A program made the translations under genes and the position numbers. 64,000 nt of DNA, taken from contig NZ_FOOT01000005.1 of NCBI RefSeq assembly GCF_900113285.1, forward strand, positions 310,001 through 374,000, written 5' to 3'. The notes under the pieces are model-generated. The model did not search any database, was not told where the DNA came from, and worked only from the letters and a program-made list of their open reading frames with translations. Shown piece by piece: positions 27,412-36,624 of the stretch. Source of the stretch: Pontibacter chinhatensis. Its GTDB lineage: Bacteria; Bacteroidota; Bacteroidia; Cytophagales; Hymenobacteraceae. Every line of letters begins with the position of its first letter. Positions within the stretch are counted from its first letter, which is position 1.

Positions 27412-27915
27412 ATGGATATCATAACTATTGACAACGAAAAACAGAGCTTGCATAATGTGAGACTCGGCAAGGATGTGAAGATTTACAACTTTGTAAATGC
27501 CTATGGCTGCACCATAGGAGATGGCACAAAAGTGGGCACCTTCGTGGAGATTCAGAAAGGAGCCTCCATCGGTAAGAACTGCAAAATATCCAGCCATACT
27601 TTCATTTGCGAGGGTGTACACATAGCTGACAATGTATTTGTGGGTCACAACGTCACTTTCATAAACGATAAATTCCCACGGGCAACTAATGAGGACGGCT
27701 CTCTGCAGAGTGAGAAAGATTGGACTTGCGTGGAAACCTATGTGGAAGACAGTGCCTCCATCGGCTCCAGTGCTACCATATTATGTGGCATTCGCATCGG
27801 CAAGAATGCTATTGTAGGGGCCGGTTCAGTGGTAACCAAAGATGTGCCTGATAATGCTGTTGTTGCTGGCAACCCGGCTAAAGTTATTAAAAGCACCGAT
27901 CAAATACTTGTCTGA
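27412..27915 (+). CDS. Hexapeptide N-acetyltransferase (WbpD-like)
   Basis: This 167-residue left-handed beta-helix acyltransferase has hexapeptide repeats from [20 protein letters not shown] through [13 protein letters not shown] and ends with [10 protein letters not shown]. It contains the [15 protein letters not shown] segment found in WbpD/FdtC-type enzymes that acetylate a 3-amino nucleotide sugar. It starts four bases after the oxidoreductase and is followed at once by the aminotransferase. Confidence 0.85.
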   Translation: MDIITIDNEKQSLHNVRLGKDVKIYNFVNAYGCTIGDGTKVGTFVEIQKGASIGKNCKISSHTFICEGVHIADNVFVGHNVTFINDKFPRATNEDGSLQSEKDWTCVETYVEDSASIGSSATILCGIRIGKNAIVGAGSVVTKDVPDNAVVAGNPAKVIKSTDQILV

Positions 27916-27916
27916 T

Positions 27917-29041
27917 ATGGAAACGATAGCTATCCGGGAGAAAATACCTTGCCTTGACCTGAAGGGGCAGCATGAGCAGATTAAGCATGAAATGTTTGAA
28001 GCGTTTGAGAAAGTATATGAAAACACTGCTTTCTCGGGAGGGCCGTTCGTGGAGGAGTTCGAACATAACTTTGCTGCTTTCTGTGGAACAAAGTATGCCG
28101 TAGGAGTTAACAACGGAACTTCCGCCCTGCATCTGGCGCTGCTAGCTTTAGGCATAGGGACTGGCGATGAAGTAATAGTGCCAGCCAACACCTTTATTGC
28201 TACTGCCTGGGGGGTGACTTATACAGGAGCTACTCCAGTGTTTGTGGACTGTTCCCCTGACACATGGGAGATAGACCCGAGCAAGGTGGAAGAACGGATC
28301 ACCTCCCGAACCAAGGCTGTTATAGGTGTGCATCTTTATGGGCTTCCTTTTGATGTGGATGCGCTAAAGGTTATTTGTCAGAAATACGGCCTTTATTTGC
28401 TGGAAGATGCCGCTCAGGCCCAAGGTGCCAGGTATAAAGGAGTTCCTGTGGGAAGCCTTGGGGAAATGGGGTGCTTTAGCTTCTATCCCGGTAAGAATTT
28501 AGGTGCATGTGGGGAGGCAGGAGGCATTACAACTAATAAAGAGGTGTATTACAAACACCTGCAAAGCTTGCGTAATCATGGTGCGTCCGTTCGCTACTAC
28601 CATGATGAAGTAGGTTATAACATGCGGATGGGCGGGCTTGAAGGAGCATCCTTAAGCGTGAAACTAAGATACCTGCCAGGTTGGAATGCCCGCAGGAAAG
28701 AAATAGCCAAGCGATACCAGCAAGAGATTAACAGTCCCCACATTCAATTGCAGTACCAGCCGGAATGGGGCGAATCTGTGTACCATCTTTTTGTGGTGAC
28801 CACGCAGGATAGGGACGACCTCCTAAAGTATCTGAATGAGCATAATATATTTCCTGGATTACACTATCCTGTTCCCTGCCATTTGCAGAAGGCTTATACA
28901 TGCTTAGGCTATAAGGAGGGGGACTTCCCTAACGCTGAATATCTGGCAGGGCATTGCCTGTCGTTGCCCATGTATGCTGAGATGACGAATGAGGAGGTAA
29001 GTTATGTGATTGAGAAAGTTAATGCCTACGGCAATGCCTAA
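27917..29041 (+). CDS. DegT/DnrJ/EryC1 aminotransferase (WbpE-like)
   Basis: This PLP-dependent sugar aminotransferase has about 374 residues. The start is METIAIREKIP at 27917, one base after the acetyltransferase stop; an earlier in-frame ATG only overlaps that gene. Motifs include GVNNGTSALHLAL, EDAAQAQGA and the PLP lysine in FSFYPGKNLGACGEAGG. It likely converts the 3-keto sugar made by the preceding dehydrogenase into a 3-amino sugar. Confidence 0.88.
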   Translation: METIAIREKIPCLDLKGQHEQIKHEMFEAFEKVYENTAFSGGPFVEEFEHNFAAFCGTKYAVGVNNGTSALHLALLALGIGTGDEVIVPANTFIATAWGVTYTGATPVFVDCSPDTWEIDPSKVEERITSRTKAVIGVHLYGLPFDVDALKVICQKYGLYLLEDAAQAQGARYKGVPVGSLGEMGCFSFYPGKNLGACGEAGGITTNKEVYYKHLQSLRNHGASVRYYHDEVGYNMRMGGLEGASLSVKLRYLPGWNARRKEIAKRYQQEINSPHIQLQYQPEWGESVYHLFVVTTQDRDDLLKYLNEHNIFPGLHYPVPCHLQKAYTCLGYKEGDFPNAEYLAGHCLSLPMYAEMTNEEVSYVIEKVNAYGNA

Positions 29042-29675
29042 GAAGAAGCTCATAATCTTCCCATTCAACGGCAACGGAATCGAAGCTCTTGATTGTATCA
29101 GCACCGATGAGTATGATTTTATTGGCTTCGTAGATGATATCCGAAAAGAGTCAAGCCACTATGATATTTATACCCGCGATATTCTGAATCAATATAGAGA
29201 GGCATACGTGCTTGCAGTACCGGGCAGCTCGGCATCTTTTCGGATGCGTGGGGAAATAATCAACTCATTAGGTATAGACCAAAGTCGATTTATATCAGTC
29301 ATACATCCCAAAGCATCGGTTGGAAGAGGCGTGCAGATAGGAATAAATTGCCTCATTATGGCGGGTGTGGTGCTTACAAGCAATGCTCAGGTAAAGGACC
29401 ATGTATGTATACTTCCGAACTCTGTGGTACACCATGATACAGTAATCGGCAATTACACGCTCATAGGGAGCAATGTGGTTATTGCCGGAGGGACCACTAT
29501 CGGAAAGAACTGCTACATCGGAAGCGGCTCCAATATCATCAACGGCATAAGTATAGGTGATGCATCGCTGGTAGGCTTAGGGAGCAATGTTCTGAATAAT
29601 GTAAAGGGTAATGCTAAAATGGTGGGAAACCCTGCCAGGGACTTGAATGCCCATATCAAGCACGAAGTATTTTAA
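29022..29675 (+). CDS. NeuD/PglD-like sugar O- or N-acetyltransferase
   Basis: This protein of about 217 residues has an N-terminal Rossmann-like part (IIFPFNGNGIEAL, ~residues 8-95) and a C-terminal left-handed beta-helix with repeats such as VGRGVQIGINCLI and IGNYTLIGSNVVI. This is the NeuD/PglD architecture. The start is uncertain: ATG at 29022 or 29034, or TTG at 29010. All overlap the end of the aminotransferase gene. It probably acetylates an amino-sugar intermediate. Confidence 0.8.
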   Translation: MPTAMPKKKLIIFPFNGNGIEALDCISTDEYDFIGFVDDIRKESSHYDIYTRDILNQYREAYVLAVPGSSASFRMRGEIINSLGIDQSRFISVIHPKASVGRGVQIGINCLIMAGVVLTSNAQVKDHVCILPNSVVHHDTVIGNYTLIGSNVVIAGGTTIGKNCYIGSGSNIINGISIGDASLVGLGSNVLNNVKGNAKMVGNPARDLNAHIKHEVF

Positions 29676-29686
29676 ACACCAGTGGC

Positions 29687-30664
29687 ATGGCAAAAGTATC
29701 GGTGATTATACCAGTCTACAACGAGGAGGAGAACATACATCATCTGGTTTCTGAATTGAATTCATACTTCCACGACGAGCCTAGGTTCTCTACTGAGGTT
29801 GTCTTTGTGAACGATGGCTCGTCTGATGCCACAATGGAAAGACTGAGAGAAGCTCCGCATCATGCCTATACGTACAAGATCATAAGCTTTTCCAGAAACT
29901 TCGGTTCGCACGCCGCCTTGCGAGCGGGCATTCAGAAGGCACAAGGTGACTATATCACATTCATGTACGCTGATTTACAGGACCCTCTCACGTTGGTAAG
30001 CCGGCTGTATGAAGAAATAGAAAGTAAAAGAGTTGATATAGCTTGGGCATTCAGAAACTCAACAGCGGTGTCCACTTCTGAGAAGCTTTTCTCATCAGCT
30101 TATGCAATGCTGATGCGCAACTACGCAGTCCCAAACTTCCCCAAAAAAGGGTTTGATATAGTCATGTTCAGCAAAAAAGTGAAGGCATGCTTGGATAACG
30201 GTATCGAGAACAATTCTTCAGTGTTTATACAGATTCTGAATTTTGGTTTCAAGCAATCAGGTATTACATATGACAAGAGACAACGATTAGCCGGGAAGTC
30301 AAAATGGACTTTATCTAAGAAGATAAAGCTTTTGATTGACTCCTTTGTAGCGTTTTCCTTTGCCCCGATTCGGCTAGTGTCATTTATTGGAATAGTCTTC
30401 TTTATGCTGGGTATTGCCTGGTCAGGTTATATTATTTTCCGGAAGATATTTTTTGATGATTTAGCCACTGGCTGGCCAGCACTGCTATCCATCCTAATGG
30501 TAGGGTTTGGCATTACGAACATTTCACTAGGTATTATTGCAGAATACTTATGGAGAACCCTTGATGCCAGTAGGAAGAGACCTGTTTTTGTAATTGATGA
30601 GGTAGTAGAAGAGGCGGTGGAGCCTTCGCATGTGGGTAACGTACTTTTAGATGTATACAAATGA
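29687..30664 (+). CDS. GT2 polyprenyl-phosphate glycosyltransferase (GtrB/DPM1-like)
   Basis: This 325-residue enzyme has an N-terminal GT-A domain (VIIPVYNEEENI, FVNDGSSDAT, YADLQDP) and an RQRLAGKSKWT acceptor motif. Two C-terminal helices (~residues 232-255 and 265-290) give the GtrB layout. Such enzymes charge undecaprenyl phosphate with a sugar on the cytoplasmic face. The next gene encodes a small four-helix transporter that may flip this lipid-sugar, feeding GT-C enzymes like the three at the start of the locus (inference). Confidence 0.85.
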   Translation: MAKVSVIIPVYNEEENIHHLVSELNSYFHDEPRFSTEVVFVNDGSSDATMERLREAPHHAYTYKIISFSRNFGSHAALRAGIQKAQGDYITFMYADLQDPLTLVSRLYEEIESKRVDIAWAFRNSTAVSTSEKLFSSAYAMLMRNYAVPNFPKKGFDIVMFSKKVKACLDNGIENNSSVFIQILNFGFKQSGITYDKRQRLAGKSKWTLSKKIKLLIDSFVAFSFAPIRLVSFIGIVFFMLGIAWSGYIIFRKIFFDDLATGWPALLSILMVGFGITNISLGIIAEYLWRTLDASRKRPVFVIDEVVEEAVEPSHVGNVLLDVYK

Positions 30665-31029
30665 GCAAAACAATCTTATATATCCTGCTGTATGCTGCTT
30701 TCAACGTGTCAGGAGCCGCATTAATCAAATATCAACTTAAAGGAAAGAGCCTGGAGACAATAGGAGAGTGGTTAAGGCTCATGTTAAACCTACCATTTGT
30801 GGCTGCTTTTATATTAATTGTTTTTTCAGCTCTTGCTTTTTTTAAGGCCTTATCTACAAATAACTTCTCGCTTATCATACCTATTGCCACAGGTATAAAT
30901 TTTATACTTACGATAGGTGTTGGCTACTATCTGTTTCAGGATAGGCTATCGATGCTTTCTTTCGTAGGTTTCATCCTCATCATCACCGGAATTATTGTAC
31001 TCAGCATAAACAACCAAGCCCATGCATAA
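30661..31029 (+). CDS. Small four-helix transporter (SMR/ArnE-like)
   Basis: This 122-residue membrane protein has four helices of the small multidrug resistance/EamA half-size type. It starts in the stop of the GT2 gene (four-base overlap) and overlaps the next gene by eight bases. Paired with a GtrB-like enzyme, the likely role is flipping an undecaprenyl-phosphate-linked sugar, as ArnE/ArnF do. A drug exporter role is less likely from context. Confidence 0.7.
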   Translation: MSKTILYILLYAAFNVSGAALIKYQLKGKSLETIGEWLRLMLNLPFVAAFILIVFSALAFFKALSTNNFSLIIPIATGINFILTIGVGYYLFQDRLSMLSFVGFILIITGIIVLSINNQAHA

Positions 31030-32005
31030 CAAAATAAAGAACAGTCGCATCCTGGTAACAGGCGGCGCAGGTTTTATAGGTTCGTACGTAGTTGAAGAAC
31101 TGCTGCAGTACGAGCCGGCCAAAGTAATTATTCTGGATAATCTCATACGCGGAAGCATCGACAATATGAGCTCCTTCATCCACAACCCGGTGGTGGAGTT
31201 TGTGGAAGAGGATGTAAGAGATATTACTATACTGGAAAAATGTGTTGAAGGTACAGACTATGTCTTCCATATGGCGGCCCTACGGATAAATGCCTGCGCT
31301 GCAAATCCCCGGGAAGGTTTTGAAGTAATGTTGGGAGCTACTTTTAACCTGGCGGAGTTGTGTGCTAAGTATAAAGTGAAAAAAGTAATCTATAGCTCCA
31401 GTGCTTCGGTGTATGGATTGGCGCAGCACTTCCCTACACCGGAAACAGACAACCCTTATGATAACCAAACCTTCTATGGGGGAGCCAAATTATGGGGAGA
31501 GCAGTTGTTCCGAAGCTTTAAGTTCATGTATGGCCTGGACTATGTGGCACTGCGCTATTTTAATGTGTATGGCGCCCGCATGGATACGGACGGTAAGTAT
31601 ACCGAAGTGATGATTCGGTGGCTGGACTGCATTCGGGAAAACAGGGCCCCTTTAATCTACGGGGATGGGAGTACCACCATGGATTTTGTGTACGTCAGGG
31701 ATGTAGCCAAAGCGAATGTAGCCGCATTGCTATCAGGGGTGACAGATGAGGTTTTTAACGTTGGCAACTGTAAGGAAACAAGTTTGAAGGAACTGCTTGA
31801 GATACTTCTGAAGGTAAATAACTCATCCTTAATACCTGAACACAGGGAGGAAAACACGGTGAACCCGGTAAGCAGAAGATTGGCAGACAATAGCAAAATA
31901 CGAGATCTGCTCCACTTTGAGCCTACAATAAGCTTAGAAGAAGGATTGGCTGAATTGAGCAAGTGGTATTTTGAGAGAAAGCAGGAAACAACATTTAGCA
32001 TATGA
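31022..32005 (+). CDS. NAD-dependent nucleotide-sugar epimerase/dehydratase
   Basis: This 327-residue extended short-chain dehydrogenase/reductase begins with the NAD-binding VTGGAGFIGSYV motif. It has the catalytic Ser in YSSSASVYG and a Tyr-Lys pair in FYGGAKLWGE. The ALRYFNVYGARMD segment is typical of UDP-glucose 4-epimerase relatives. It sits directly before a second DegT aminotransferase (four-base overlap). The pair may make a second amino sugar; the substrate is unknown. Confidence 0.85.
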   Translation: MHNKIKNSRILVTGGAGFIGSYVVEELLQYEPAKVIILDNLIRGSIDNMSSFIHNPVVEFVEEDVRDITILEKCVEGTDYVFHMAALRINACAANPREGFEVMLGATFNLAELCAKYKVKKVIYSSSASVYGLAQHFPTPETDNPYDNQTFYGGAKLWGEQLFRSFKFMYGLDYVALRYFNVYGARMDTDGKYTEVMIRWLDCIRENRAPLIYGDGSTTMDFVYVRDVAKANVAALLSGVTDEVFNVGNCKETSLKELLEILLKVNNSSLIPEHREENTVNPVSRRLADNSKIRDLLHFEPTISLEEGLAELSKWYFERKQETTFSI

Positions 32006-33165
32006 TACCTATCGCAAAACCTTACTTAACAGAGGAAGAAGCCCAGGCGGCTTATGATACCATCTTATCAGGTTGGATTACGCAGGGGCCAAAGGTGCAG
32101 GAGTTCGAAGAGAAATTTGCTGCGTATACAGGCGCCAAGTATGCTGTAGCTGTTTCGAACTGCACAACTGCCTTGCATCTTGCTATGATAGTTGCCGGCA
32201 TTGGCCCAGGTGACGAGGTGATTTGTCCCTCCATGAGTTATATCGCAACAGCCAATGCCATCAGGTATGTAGGTGCCACGCCCGTATTTGCGGAGGTAGA
32301 ACCGGACACCTATAACCTCGATGCAGCTGATGCTGAAGCAAGAATTACAGACAGAACTAAAGCCATACTTCTCGTGCATCAGATAGGTATGCCTGCAGAT
32401 ATTGATGCCTTTAAAGACTTATGCGGCAGGTATAACCTCAAACTTCTAGAAGATGCTGCCTGTGCAGCTGGCTCGGCTTATAAAGGAGCAAAAATAGGTT
32501 CTCATTCTGAGCTAGTATGCTTTTCTTTTCATCCCAGAAAAGTGATTTCAACAGGTGATGGAGGTATGATTACAACGAACCGGGAAGATTACTATAATAG
32601 GCTGAAGCTGTTAAGGCAGCACGGCATGTCTGTTAACGATCGGGTTCGCCATGAGGCTAGCAGAATAATTTTTGAAGACCATGTGGAGCTTGGGTATAAC
32701 TACCGCATGACTGATATACAAGCTGCAGTAGGTATTAAGCAACTCGAGAAGCTGGACTGGATTGTTGAAGAACGCAGAAAAATCGCGGCGGCTTATGATC
32801 AGGCATTTAAAGATATTGATTCAATTCGATTGCCACAGGAGTATGATGGCTATTTTAGCAACTACCAATCCTATAGTATTTATCTGAAAGACACAGCTGC
32901 AGTAAGTAGAAATACCTTGATGCAAAAGCTGCTGGATAGAGGTATAGCTACCAGACGGGGTATTATGAATACACATCGGGAAACAGCCTATAAAGAGTAT
33001 GCGACCGATGTCTCGCTTCCTGTCTCAGAGGATTTACAGGATAATTCAATTATTCTGCCTCTCTATGTACCGATGAAGCAAGAGGAGATAAAATTTGTGA
33101 CTGAATGCTTCACACAGGAAGTACTTGCAGTTACTATGAGCAAATCAATGTTACAGCCAGATTAA
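32002..33165 (+). CDS. DegT/DnrJ/EryC1 aminotransferase, second copy
   Basis: This 387-residue PLP-dependent nucleotide-sugar aminotransferase has AVSNCTTALHLAM, EDAACAAGSAYKG and the cofactor lysine in FSFHPRKVISTGDGG. It differs clearly from the WbpE-like copy at 27917, so it should act on another keto sugar, possibly at C4 as in PseC/PglE-type enzymes (inference). It is the last gene before a 255-base spacer leading to the export genes. Confidence 0.86.
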   Translation: MIPIAKPYLTEEEAQAAYDTILSGWITQGPKVQEFEEKFAAYTGAKYAVAVSNCTTALHLAMIVAGIGPGDEVICPSMSYIATANAIRYVGATPVFAEVEPDTYNLDAADAEARITDRTKAILLVHQIGMPADIDAFKDLCGRYNLKLLEDAACAAGSAYKGAKIGSHSELVCFSFHPRKVISTGDGGMITTNREDYYNRLKLLRQHGMSVNDRVRHEASRIIFEDHVELGYNYRMTDIQAAVGIKQLEKLDWIVEERRKIAAAYDQAFKDIDSIRLPQEYDGYFSNYQSYSIYLKDTAAVSRNTLMQKLLDRGIATRRGIMNTHRETAYKEYATDVSLPVSEDLQDNSIILPLYVPMKQEEIKFVTECFTQEVLAVTMSKSMLQPD

Positions 33166-33392
33166 GGGACCCGTATATAGTAAGTATTCTGAGACAGAAT
33201 TGCAAATCTTACTATTATATAACATAGGATGTACTTATTTGGGTGATGTGTTATTATTTCTGCATAATAGTATTGTTTTAAGCTTTTTTTTAATAATACT
33301 AGCCAAAGGTATATGCATATGTTGCTCACATATTCGGAATGATTTGGTGCTTTATAAAAAAAGTAACAAAAATTATGATTAATATTTTATTA

Positions 33393-33408
33393 ATGTCGTA
33401 TATGACAT
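33393..33408. promoter_or_regulatory. Imperfect palindrome upstream of export operon
   Basis: ATGTC and GACAT form five-base arms around a GTATAT centre, 13 bases before the GTG and 34 before the preferred ATG of the Wza-like gene. The spacer (33166-33420) is AT-rich and non-coding. The site could be an operator overlapping the promoter; the evidence is weak. Confidence 0.3.
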
Positions 33409-33441
33409 AAAATAGTTTTAGTGACTGCTAACACACGTTTT

Positions 33442-34224
33442 ATGATTTCCAAAGCCCTTTCTTTTTGCTGCCTACTGTTTCTGATTGCTTGCTCACCCAG
33501 GAATTTAACATACCTAAGTGATTTAAGAGAACAGGAGACAAAGGAAGAAGAGATCACTAATGATGTTGAGCCCAGAATTCAGGTAAATGATATTCTGGAT
33601 ATTACAATTACTAGCCTTAGTGCTGAGTCAAATGTAATGTTCAACAGTGGTATCATTCAGGTTGGGGGAGGTGGAGGAAATAACCCGAGCGCATCCGTAA
33701 AGCCGGTTGGTTACCAAGTGGACAAAAATGGATATGTACTTATCCCGGTACTAGGAAAGGTACACTTGGCAGGGCTTACAAAAGAGGAGGCTAAGGAGAG
33801 ACTAACTTCAGTTTTAAGTAAATACGCCCGAGATCCGATTGTTGATATGAGGTATATGAATTTTAAAATCACTGTCATTGGCGAGGTAAACAATCCTTCT
33901 ACGTTCACTGTGCCGCATGAGCGGATAAATGTACTGGAAGCGCTAGGGCTTGCAGGTGACATGACGCCTTACGGTAAGCGCGAGAATGTGTTGATTTTAA
34001 GGGAACAGGATGGCAAACGCATAACATCAAGGGTGAATTTAAACAACAAAGAGGTGCTTAACTCCCCGTACTTCTATTTACAACAAAACGATATCGTTTA
34101 TGTAGAGCCGGATAAAGTAAAAGCTGTACAGGTTAGCCCCGGGCGCGCTAATTTTCAATTTGGACTCTCTGTTGGATTAGCTCTATTGTCTGTAGTGACC
34201 ATACTTGTAACACAGGTATTTTAG
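33442..34224 (+). CDS. Polysaccharide export lipoprotein (Wza/GumB-like)
   Basis: This is an outer-membrane polysaccharide export protein of about 260 residues. The N-terminus is a lipoprotein signal, MISKALSFCCLLFLIAC, with the lipidated Cys in LIAC. A poly-export domain (RIQVNDILDITI, YQVDKNGYVLIPVLGKV) and a SLBB-type domain (FKITVIGEVNNPSTFTVP) follow, and a C-terminal helix ends the protein. A GTG at 33421 would add seven residues; the ATG at 33442 gives a better signal peptide. It pairs with the Wzc-like kinase 12 bases downstream. Confidence 0.9.
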   Translation: MISKALSFCCLLFLIACSPRNLTYLSDLREQETKEEEITNDVEPRIQVNDILDITITSLSAESNVMFNSGIIQVGGGGGNNPSASVKPVGYQVDKNGYVLIPVLGKVHLAGLTKEEAKERLTSVLSKYARDPIVDMRYMNFKITVIGEVNNPSTFTVPHERINVLEALGLAGDMTPYGKRENVLILREQDGKRITSRVNLNNKEVLNSPYFYLQQNDIVYVEPDKVKAVQVSPGRANFQFGLSVGLALLSVVTILVTQVF

Positions 34225-34236
34225 GAGCAGAAAGCT

Positions 34237-36570
34237 ATGAGAGAAAATGAACTTTTCCCGCTCAAATCTGAGCAGCCACAGGCTAAGAATATTAGGGAAA
34301 TTATCAACCAATATGCGAAGTTCTGGTATCTCTTTTTAGTGGGGGGAGTGTTAGGTTTTGGCGGAGCTTATCTATACTGTTTGTATTATACCATCCCGCA
34401 ATATAGTATAACTAGTACTATTCTGTTAAAGGGTAGTGAAAACGGTCCTGATGTAGGCGCATTGGGAGACATAAGTATCAATAAGTCTGCGAAGAATATC
34501 AATAATGAAATAGAAGTACTTTATTCTTTAAGCCTCATGCAGCGTGTAGTCAGTGAGCTTAACCTGTCTGTGGGCTACTTAGTTGAAGGGCGCGTGAAGA
34601 GCACAGAGATTTATGGGAGGGATGTGCCAATCAGTGTTCTTATCAGCCGGTTTGACTCGACAGCCTATGGTAAGTCAGTGTTCATTCATCTAAAATCGAA
34701 CAACACTTACCTTCTTGAAGAAGACTCTGGTAAAGTAACATCTAACAGATTTGGCCAACAGGTTAACAGGCCCTATGGTGCTTTCACTATCGTAACTGCA
34801 CCTAATAACGCCGGACAAAATTGGGCAGGTAAAAAGATTCAGGTTGTTTTTCAGGATCTGAAGAAAGTTGCACAGCACTATAACCAAGTGCTGTATATTT
34901 TACCTAAGCGTGATGATGCCAGTGTATTGGAGATCAGCTTGGTAGACCCATTGCCGGAGAAGGGTATAAACATCATCAATAAGCTTATTGAAGTATATAA
35001 TAATGAGGCAATTGAGGATAAGAACCTGCAGGCAGCAAACACCATCGAGTTTCTGGATGAGCGTCTAAAATATATTACCACAGAGTTGTCAGACGTAGAG
35101 AAAAATGTTGAAGATTATAAACGTCAAAATGAGCTGACAGATGTAAGTTCACTGGCTTCGCAGTATTTGGAGCAAGCCGCAGGGTATAATAACAAGCTTT
35201 CAGAGTGGGCTATACAGATAGACATATTAGAGTCAATTGAAGAGTACTTAGGAAGCAATAATAACCAGTATAAGATGGTTCCTAGTACGCTAACCATTCA
35301 AGATCCTACACTTGCTGGTTTGATAGCAAGGTTCAATGAGTTGCAATTAGAGCGTGAGCGCCTTCTAAGAAATGCCTTTCCGAACAACCCTCTGGTCCAA
35401 AATATTAACGAGCAGTTAGAGGATCTCCGGACTAATATAATTGAAAACCTAAGGAATATAAAGAAAGGGCTCATCATCACAAGCAATAACCTAAAGGCAA
35501 GCTCTGGTCAATACAAATCGAAGATAAGTAAAGTGCCTTCTATGGAGAGGGAGTTGCTAGAGATCAACAGGGAGCAGGCTATAAAACAGAACCTGTACCT
35601 GTACCTGCTTCAAAAACGAGAGGAAGCGGCTATATCCTTGGCTGCAAGTATCTCTAATACAAGGATTGTTGATCCGGCTATTGCTACAGACTACCCTATA
35701 AGCCCTAATAAACGGAATATTTACCTCATGTCAATCTTATTAGGATTAGCTGTACCATTTGCTGGCATCTTTGTCTATAATTTACTCAACACAAAAATAC
35801 AAACACTGAAAGATGTTGAGTTACTGACAGGTGCCCCCATAATCGGCGAACTGGTTCATAACACTTCGGGAGAGGCACTTGTAGTTACGGCTGGCAATCG
35901 CTCCCCAATCGTGGAGATGTTTCGGCTTATTCGAGCCAAGCTTCATTTTGCAGCGGTGGACAAGGAGAATAAGGTTATACTTGTTACATCTGGTATGAGC
36001 GGAGAGGGGAAAACTTTCTTCAGTGTAAACCTTGGGGCAACTATGGCATTGACAGGGAAGAAAGTCATGTTGCTGGAACTGGATTTACGAAGCCCTAACC
36101 TATGTAGCTATCTAGGATTGCCCCATGGCCTTGGTATTTCGGATTACCTGGTTTCCGACTCCATAATTTTAGATGATATTGTCATGGCCTCAGAAGAAAA
36201 CGAAGGGTTATTTGTGATTGGTGCCGGTTCTATACCACCTAATCCTGCTGAACTGATGATGTCCTCTAAACTAGGCCATATGATTGATAATTTAAAGGAA
36301 AGCTTTGACTACATCATCATAGATACTGCACCCGTAGGGCAAGTGGCGGATGCGTTCTGTCTTAGCAGTCTGATAGACTCCACTATTTATGTGATACGGT
36401 ATAATTATACTTATAAGGAACAAATAGCAATACTCGAAAGTATCTATCGAAACAAAGAGTTGAGCCACCCAATGGTCGTGCTGAATGACGCAAAGCCTGA
36501 CGGCAGGCATAAATATGGTTATGGGTATGGGGAGTACGGGAGTAAAAGAAAAAAATCTATACTTTCCTAA
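34237..36570 (+). CDS. Wzc-like tyrosine autokinase/polysaccharide co-polymerase
   Basis: This 777-residue inner-membrane protein controls chain length and export. It has an N-terminal cytoplasmic segment, a first helix (~residues 30-50), a large periplasmic Wzz/GNVR domain with coiled coil (~260-460) and a second helix (~500-520). The cytoplasmic BY-kinase domain has Walker A SGEGKTFF (~588), Walker A' LLELDLRSPN and Walker B IIIDTAP (~693-699). The tail is Tyr-rich (HKYGYGYGEYG), the usual autophosphorylation cluster. Confidence 0.92.
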   Translation: MRENELFPLKSEQPQAKNIREIINQYAKFWYLFLVGGVLGFGGAYLYCLYYTIPQYSITSTILLKGSENGPDVGALGDISINKSAKNINNEIEVLYSLSLMQRVVSELNLSVGYLVEGRVKSTEIYGRDVPISVLISRFDSTAYGKSVFIHLKSNNTYLLEEDSGKVTSNRFGQQVNRPYGAFTIVTAPNNAGQNWAGKKIQVVFQDLKKVAQHYNQVLYILPKRDDASVLEISLVDPLPEKGINIINKLIEVYNNEAIEDKNLQAANTIEFLDERLKYITTELSDVEKNVEDYKRQNELTDVSSLASQYLEQAAGYNNKLSEWAIQIDILESIEEYLGSNNNQYKMVPSTLTIQDPTLAGLIARFNELQLERERLLRNAFPNNPLVQNINEQLEDLRTNIIENLRNIKKGLIITSNNLKASSGQYKSKISKVPSMERELLEINREQAIKQNLYLYLLQKREEAAISLAASISNTRIVDPAIATDYPISPNKRNIYLMSILLGLAVPFAGIFVYNLLNTKIQTLKDVELLTGAPIIGELVHNTSGEALVVTAGNRSPIVEMFRLIRAKLHFAAVDKENKVILVTSGMSGEGKTFFSVNLGATMALTGKKVMLLELDLRSPNLCSYLGLPHGLGISDYLVSDSIILDDIVMASEENEGLFVIGAGSIPPNPAELMMSSKLGHMIDNLKESFDYIIIDTAPVGQVADAFCLSSLIDSTIYVIRYNYTYKEQIAILESIYRNKELSHPMVVLNDAKPDGRHKYGYGYGEYGSKRKKSILS

Positions 36571-36624
36571 AGTGCTTCAGTAGCTATCACTAAGATTAAG
36601 AGCTGGTTATAATAAGAATAGATT

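Noticed and set aside
27842..27916. Upstream extension of the first DegT gene
   Set aside because: The extra 25 residues overlap the acetyltransferase gene in another frame and are hydrophobic, unlike the family N-terminus.
30661..31029. Small multidrug exporter
   Set aside because: Overlaps with a GtrB-like gene and an epimerase gene make a lipid-sugar flippase role more likely, though the sequence alone does not exclude export of other compounds.
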